This document shows, one piece after another, positions 60,077 through 64,000 of a stretch of 64,000 nucleotides of DNA. A program made the position numbers and the translations under genes. Below the pieces are notes generated by a model. The model was not told the DNA's origin. It was given only the letters and a program-made list of their open reading frames with translations, and searched no databases. The stretch is from Pyrus communis (Eukaryota > Streptophyta > Magnoliopsida > Rosales > Rosaceae): NCBI RefSeq assembly GCF_963583255.1, contig NC_084805.1:7494827-7558826 (forward strand), written 5' to 3'. Numbering within the stretch: position 1 is the stretch's first letter; each line of letters opens with the position of its first letter.

Positions 60077-60225
60077 GTAGCAGTATGTGCGAATGGAATC
60101 TCATTTGATGTACTGAGAAATCCTCAATTTCATGAAATGGTAAGCACCATAAATAAAGCACTCTAGAAATACAAGGCTCCTTTATATGAAAGAGACAGAA
60201 TTACTCTATTGGATATAAAGAGCCT
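60077..60225 (+). pseudogene. hAT-type (DUF659-like) relic, right piece
   Basis: Directly after the copia target duplication the + strand reads VAVCANGISFDVLRNPQFHE, close to the ANGI.F.V.R.P.F motif of plant hAT-derived DUF659 proteins, followed by a YKAP-like word near 60175. It continues the fragment that ends at 27994, with a one-base frame difference, so the host relic was probably already dead. Confidence 0.65.
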
Positions 60226-60305
60226 CGTACCCCTTGGGTGCATAATTTGTGGCATTTACTATTTAATGAAATTGAAAGTTTCTTAGTTTAAATGATATTT
60301 TATTA

Positions 60306-60819
60306 GAGCATGTTCAATGGAGACCTTAAATGGAGTCCCTACAACCGTATAGTCCGTAAATATAGAGACAAATTATTTTCAATGGGCTGTAATTGAAGTC
60401 CTCAAAGTATCTCAATACGTAGGGGTTTGCCGGATACCACAAAAGAATTCTCAAATATGAGGACTACATATAGGGACTCAAATAGTGGACTCCATATTAA
60501 TTTGAGTGGAAATGGTGCTACTCTTTATGTTTTTTGAACCCACCCAAGTGGGCCAACTTCTCATTTGCCTTTTTTTTTAATTCTTGAAAAATCAATGTTA
60601 GAAATAGTTTTTTTTATTTTTATCAATAGTTACACTATTTCAATGAAATGAATAATAAGTTTTTAATATTTTAGTCCCTATATTTAGGAATTATAATATA
60701 AGGAATTTCCATTATAGACAATATCCTTTTAGGGACTTGAATATTCCTCTAAAACTTCTAAATGAGTCCTCAAAAGTGATCGTAGGAGTCCTAAGTAGAA
60801 ATTCCCATTGGAGATACTG
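60306..60819. mobile_element. Tourist-like MITE
   Basis: The left end GAGCATGTTCAATGGAGA and the right end TCCCATTGGAGATACTG are imperfect inverted repeats. TTA flanks both sides (60303-60305 and 60820-60822). 514 bp, no coding. Confidence 0.7.
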
Positions 60820-61238
60820 TTAGCATGTAATGATCCGATGACCTTCATATCAACCATCTCTCTTGTTATAGTTTAGAGCATGTATGCATTTGGAGAATTC
60901 ACATTCGGTATTTATTTTGTTGTTAGATGTTTTAAGGGATAGAACTACTCTCTTTTTGGTATTTATTTGGTTGTTTTTTTTCTTAATTTCTATCTTATAC
61001 TTTAAATTCAATGAACTAACAGTAAAGAAATTAGCATTGGTAATCTGTACTAACGGCTATAATATTATTTAAAGATTGCATTGGTATTGAAACATTGCAT
61101 TGAAATATCAAATAATAAATCATTAATATTAAAATATTAATAAAAGACATTAATAATTAGTAAAAAAAAAAAATTTTGAAGCTGCTGTCAAATTTGACAA
61201 CAAGTTTCTTTACTGTCATCCCATGTTATGCCACATAG
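60820..61238. other. Spacer, no gene seen
   Basis: AT-rich sequence with an A-run near 61165. Nothing is supported. Confidence 0.4.
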
Positions 61239-63514
61239 TGACACACCCCGTCCCGAAGGAGGGCATGCTGGCCGTCACGTGAGAGTGACGTAACCATTTG
61301 CACAGTTCGGAAGCTTTAAAAATATAAAACTTCTAAAGTGAAACACCCGAAGGTGAGTCCTTATTTGGTCCATTCTGTCAGAACACCGTTGAACTTCCTC
61401 GTAGTCACCACACCTTTGCAATTCTTGAACCTGGAGGGGCGCAAAACAAAGTTGAGTGGGTCAGTAAAACAATTCTTTTCCAATTCCAAACACTTCTCAA
61501 AACTTTGTAACCCCTCGCCGTAAAACAAGTATAATTTCCCAGAAAATAAACATATATACGTATGTATAGATATGTCAATCATGTTCCATGATATGCCATT
61601 CATGCTCACAATATGCCATTCATGCTTGAGAATATGCCACAATAGAATCTCATAATAAATGTAAATGCTCAAGCGTAATCACATCACAATATATAATCTG
61701 GCAGCCGGGAGTCACCTAACGTGACATGTACCGCTGCACTTAGAGCTCCACGCTCAACTCAATCACTGAATCTGCACACGAGTCGGAACCACCTAACGTG
61801 GTCTGCACGACAAGCTGGGTGTAATATATATGTATGCTCTAGTGCTACGATCACGTGAAGCTGTGCGATAAATCGCGGGTCACCTACAAGTCGGAACCAC
61901 CTAATGTGGTCTCCACGACAGGCTTGCACCTAACTTGGATCCAAGACGAGCATGCGGTGCTGGTGAACATACACGTGAAGGCTGTGCCCTGGCCCTGGAC
62001 GGGAGCACTAACACCGGGGGTGCAGATTATGAGTTCTCTAATCCTCTCAAACTACTAATGAAATACAACCATGAATACCACTTACCTGGTACTTACCTGT
62101 GCATCCACAGCACCAAATACACATATATATATAAATGTATGCCACTACCAATGCATGTGATGATAGTAGTTCAATCGTAGCTTACCTGGGCCTCCTCAGC
62201 ACCATGCAACAGTATGCATAATTATGGTAATGCACATATTAAAATATGATGCATATATGACAGGATAATTAATTCGTATTTCTTTTAAAATACGTTTCTG
62301 GGAAATACGTCAAGCATACGTATATATATATATATATACTGAAAAATAACTGCCCACTCACTGATCACATCGACGTCTCATAGGTCCCTGAGCCTCCCCT
62401 AGATTGGTTACATTCTTCTTCTGTATAATTTTCACCTATACAAAAAGTAACCAAATTGACGTTATTTAACGCACATACACCAAACATTCGTCCATAACTT
62501 TCTCATACGTTGCTCAATTTGGGTGTATGAATATACCACGGTGATCTACACGACGTCACGAACGCGTGACAATTTTCAGAACTCAATTTGGAGCTCTCAC
62601 GCGCCCCCACGCGCACTGTTCACTCGCTGCCCACACGCGCGTCTTCTTCCTCGCGTCGCCGGACTGGTTTCGCCGGAGTTGGTGTTTTGCCGGAATTTCT
62701 GGGAAAATTTCAAAATGTCATAACTTCTTCATTTCTTAACCATTTTCGACGTACTATATATCAAATTGAAGGTATTGACGAGACGAACACATCCATACCT
62801 GTCTCGACCCCTAACTCGCCGTGGTTTCGCCGGAAAAAGCCCCGACAGCTCCGGCCAAACTTTGAACTTGTCATTCTCCGTGTTCCTATGTCCATTTTTC
62901 ACGTAATTTATACCAAAATGAAGCCCTAAACATAATATACCACGTTGGACTAGTTTTAGGGCCTAAAAACAACGGAATCAAACTTTTCCAAAAATACGAA
63001 AATTCGGCCGAACTTACAGTTCGTGATCCCGATGTCCAAATCCTTCAAACGAAGCACTCCGAGCTTCCTTAGGACCTCACCAAGCTTCCTACAAGCTTCA
63101 AAATCCCAGAAAACATCAAGTTTTACGTGTGCATGAACAGTGCACACGCACAGTGAAATTGAAATCCATGTTTTCCGAAGTGAAACTCACCTAAAATTGG
63201 TACCATCGTGTTCGTGTGGTCCTCAGGAGAATGATGGTGGTCTTAGATCCTTCGTTGGTATAGTTTTGGGGTGGTTTGTGGGTGGTCTGTGTGAGTTCGA
63301 AGGAGAGAGAGAGAACTCTCAGAGAATGAGAGATTTGTGAGGGAGGAGAGAGAGAGAGACAAGGCACGGGAATGAGGGAGAGATTTGAGGGAGGTGGGAT
63401 CCTACCCAATCCCCAAATCATCAAGTTACAACATATTTTACGCCCCTTAGTCCCGTTTAAGGGCATTTTCATAACTTCACGTCCTCGGAATTAAAATTCT
63501 GGGACGGGTTGTGA
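61239..63514. mobile_element. 2.28-kb terminal-inverted-repeat element of unnamed family
   Basis: Left end TGACACACCCCGTCCC and right end GGGACGGGTTGTGA are inverted partners with small gaps, and CACATAG lies directly outside both (61232-61238 and 63515-63521). No transposase is seen. The interior has an internal repeat: GTCGGAACCACCTAACGTGG at about 61783 is repeated at about 61890 with one change, and GTCACCTAACGTGACATG is at about 61711. The GC-rich part near 62590-62860 includes the tripled word CGCCGGA. A 7-bp duplication is not diagnostic: 8 bp would mean hAT, 9 bp MULE. It could instead be a non-autonomous member of either. Confidence 0.6.
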
Positions 63515-63521
63515 CACATAG

Positions 63522-64000
63522 GATTTGACATTTCGATTGGAAACAATTACTGGCTGTCTTTTTTTTACTATTCTAGCTAATGTGGACAACTTAGCTACAA
63601 TTCGCTTTAAATAATATATTCTCTTTTTCGAGATTAGGACCTAAGACCTACTCCAATTCTTAGAGTAAAACTCAAATTTTAGTTTTTAGAAACTCAAATT
63701 TTAGTTTTTAAAAACTCAAATTTTAGTTTTTAAACTTATTCCAACTTGCTCCAACCCTTGGGGAAAATATCAGTTTTAGCCCAAAACTCATTTTTGGGGC
63801 AAATTTAGCTTAGGATTTCCCATGGGTTAGTGGAGTTGGCCCACCATATGTGTACTTTTTTTAGTTTTATATTTATAAATTCATTTAATCCAACGACTAA
63901 GATTTAATATGATCAAATCTAATGGTAAAAAAAAAAAAAAAAAAAAATCTAACGGTCCAAATTTAAATCCAACGGCTAAAGTAATTAAAAAAAAATTATT
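63522..64000. other. MITE-like debris and short tandem repeat
   Basis: 63667-63735 has three tandem 22-23-bp copies of AAACTCAAATTTTAGTTTTTA. TTGCTCCAACCCTTGGGG at about 63748 resembles a Tourist-type end. An A-homopolymer (63929-63947) and two ATCCAACGGCTAA-like words follow. No gene. Confidence 0.45.

Overview
The window is plant nuclear DNA from a eudicot, most likely a woody Rosaceae species such as apple or pear. That placement rests on spliced plant genes and on repeat ends that look familiar from that family; it is recognition, not proof. Two host genes are convincing. One is a 13-exon gene at 6649-11952 (+) for the 48-kDa subunit of the ER oligosaccharyltransferase (OST48/DGL1 type, 436 aa). 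The other is a small single-exon DIR1-like lipid-transfer protein at 20472-20792 (-). Nearly everything else is transposable-element DNA.

Layout: 1-3040 holds a PIF/Harbinger relic (broken ORF1 and a truncated transposase) and, next to it, a 782-bp non-autonomous relative with TTA target duplications. 3041-6648 has no recognisable gene. OST48 follows. 12318-15268 is a ~2.95-kb palindrome whose two arms each carry the 5' half of a Harbinger transposase, facing inward, with a TATA box on each arm. 15270-20471 contains an unidentified ORF, two SINE-like pieces and an L1-like insertion with a poly(A) tail and a 16-bp target duplication. 22333-26894 is a non-autonomous LTR retrotransposon carrying only a decayed gag. 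27402-27763 is a TRIM-sized element.

The right half is a three-level nest of LTR retrotransposons. A Ty1/copia element (-; 27995-60076) sits in a hAT-type (DUF659-like) pseudogene. Its gag is split by a Ty3/gypsy Tat-lineage element (+; about 32613-57380), which is itself split in its pol gene by an Athila-lineage element (-; 36885-51303). The Athila copy is very young: its 2240-bp LTRs differ at one position that I could find, its ACAGA target duplication is exact, and its 1837-codon gag-pol frame is unbroken. Both gypsy elements also carry extra genes antisense to their own gag-pol: a broken spliced-looking one in Tat (54147-56339, -) and an intact 230-codon one in Athila (42136-42828, +), the latter framed by direct repeats that include polypurine-tract copies.

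Beyond the nest, 60306-60819 is a MITE and 61239-63514 is a ~2.28-kb terminal-inverted-repeat element of a family I cannot name. The most interesting points are the Athila antisense gene module, the transposase palindrome as a possible hairpin-RNA source, and the recent, apparently competent Athila copy.
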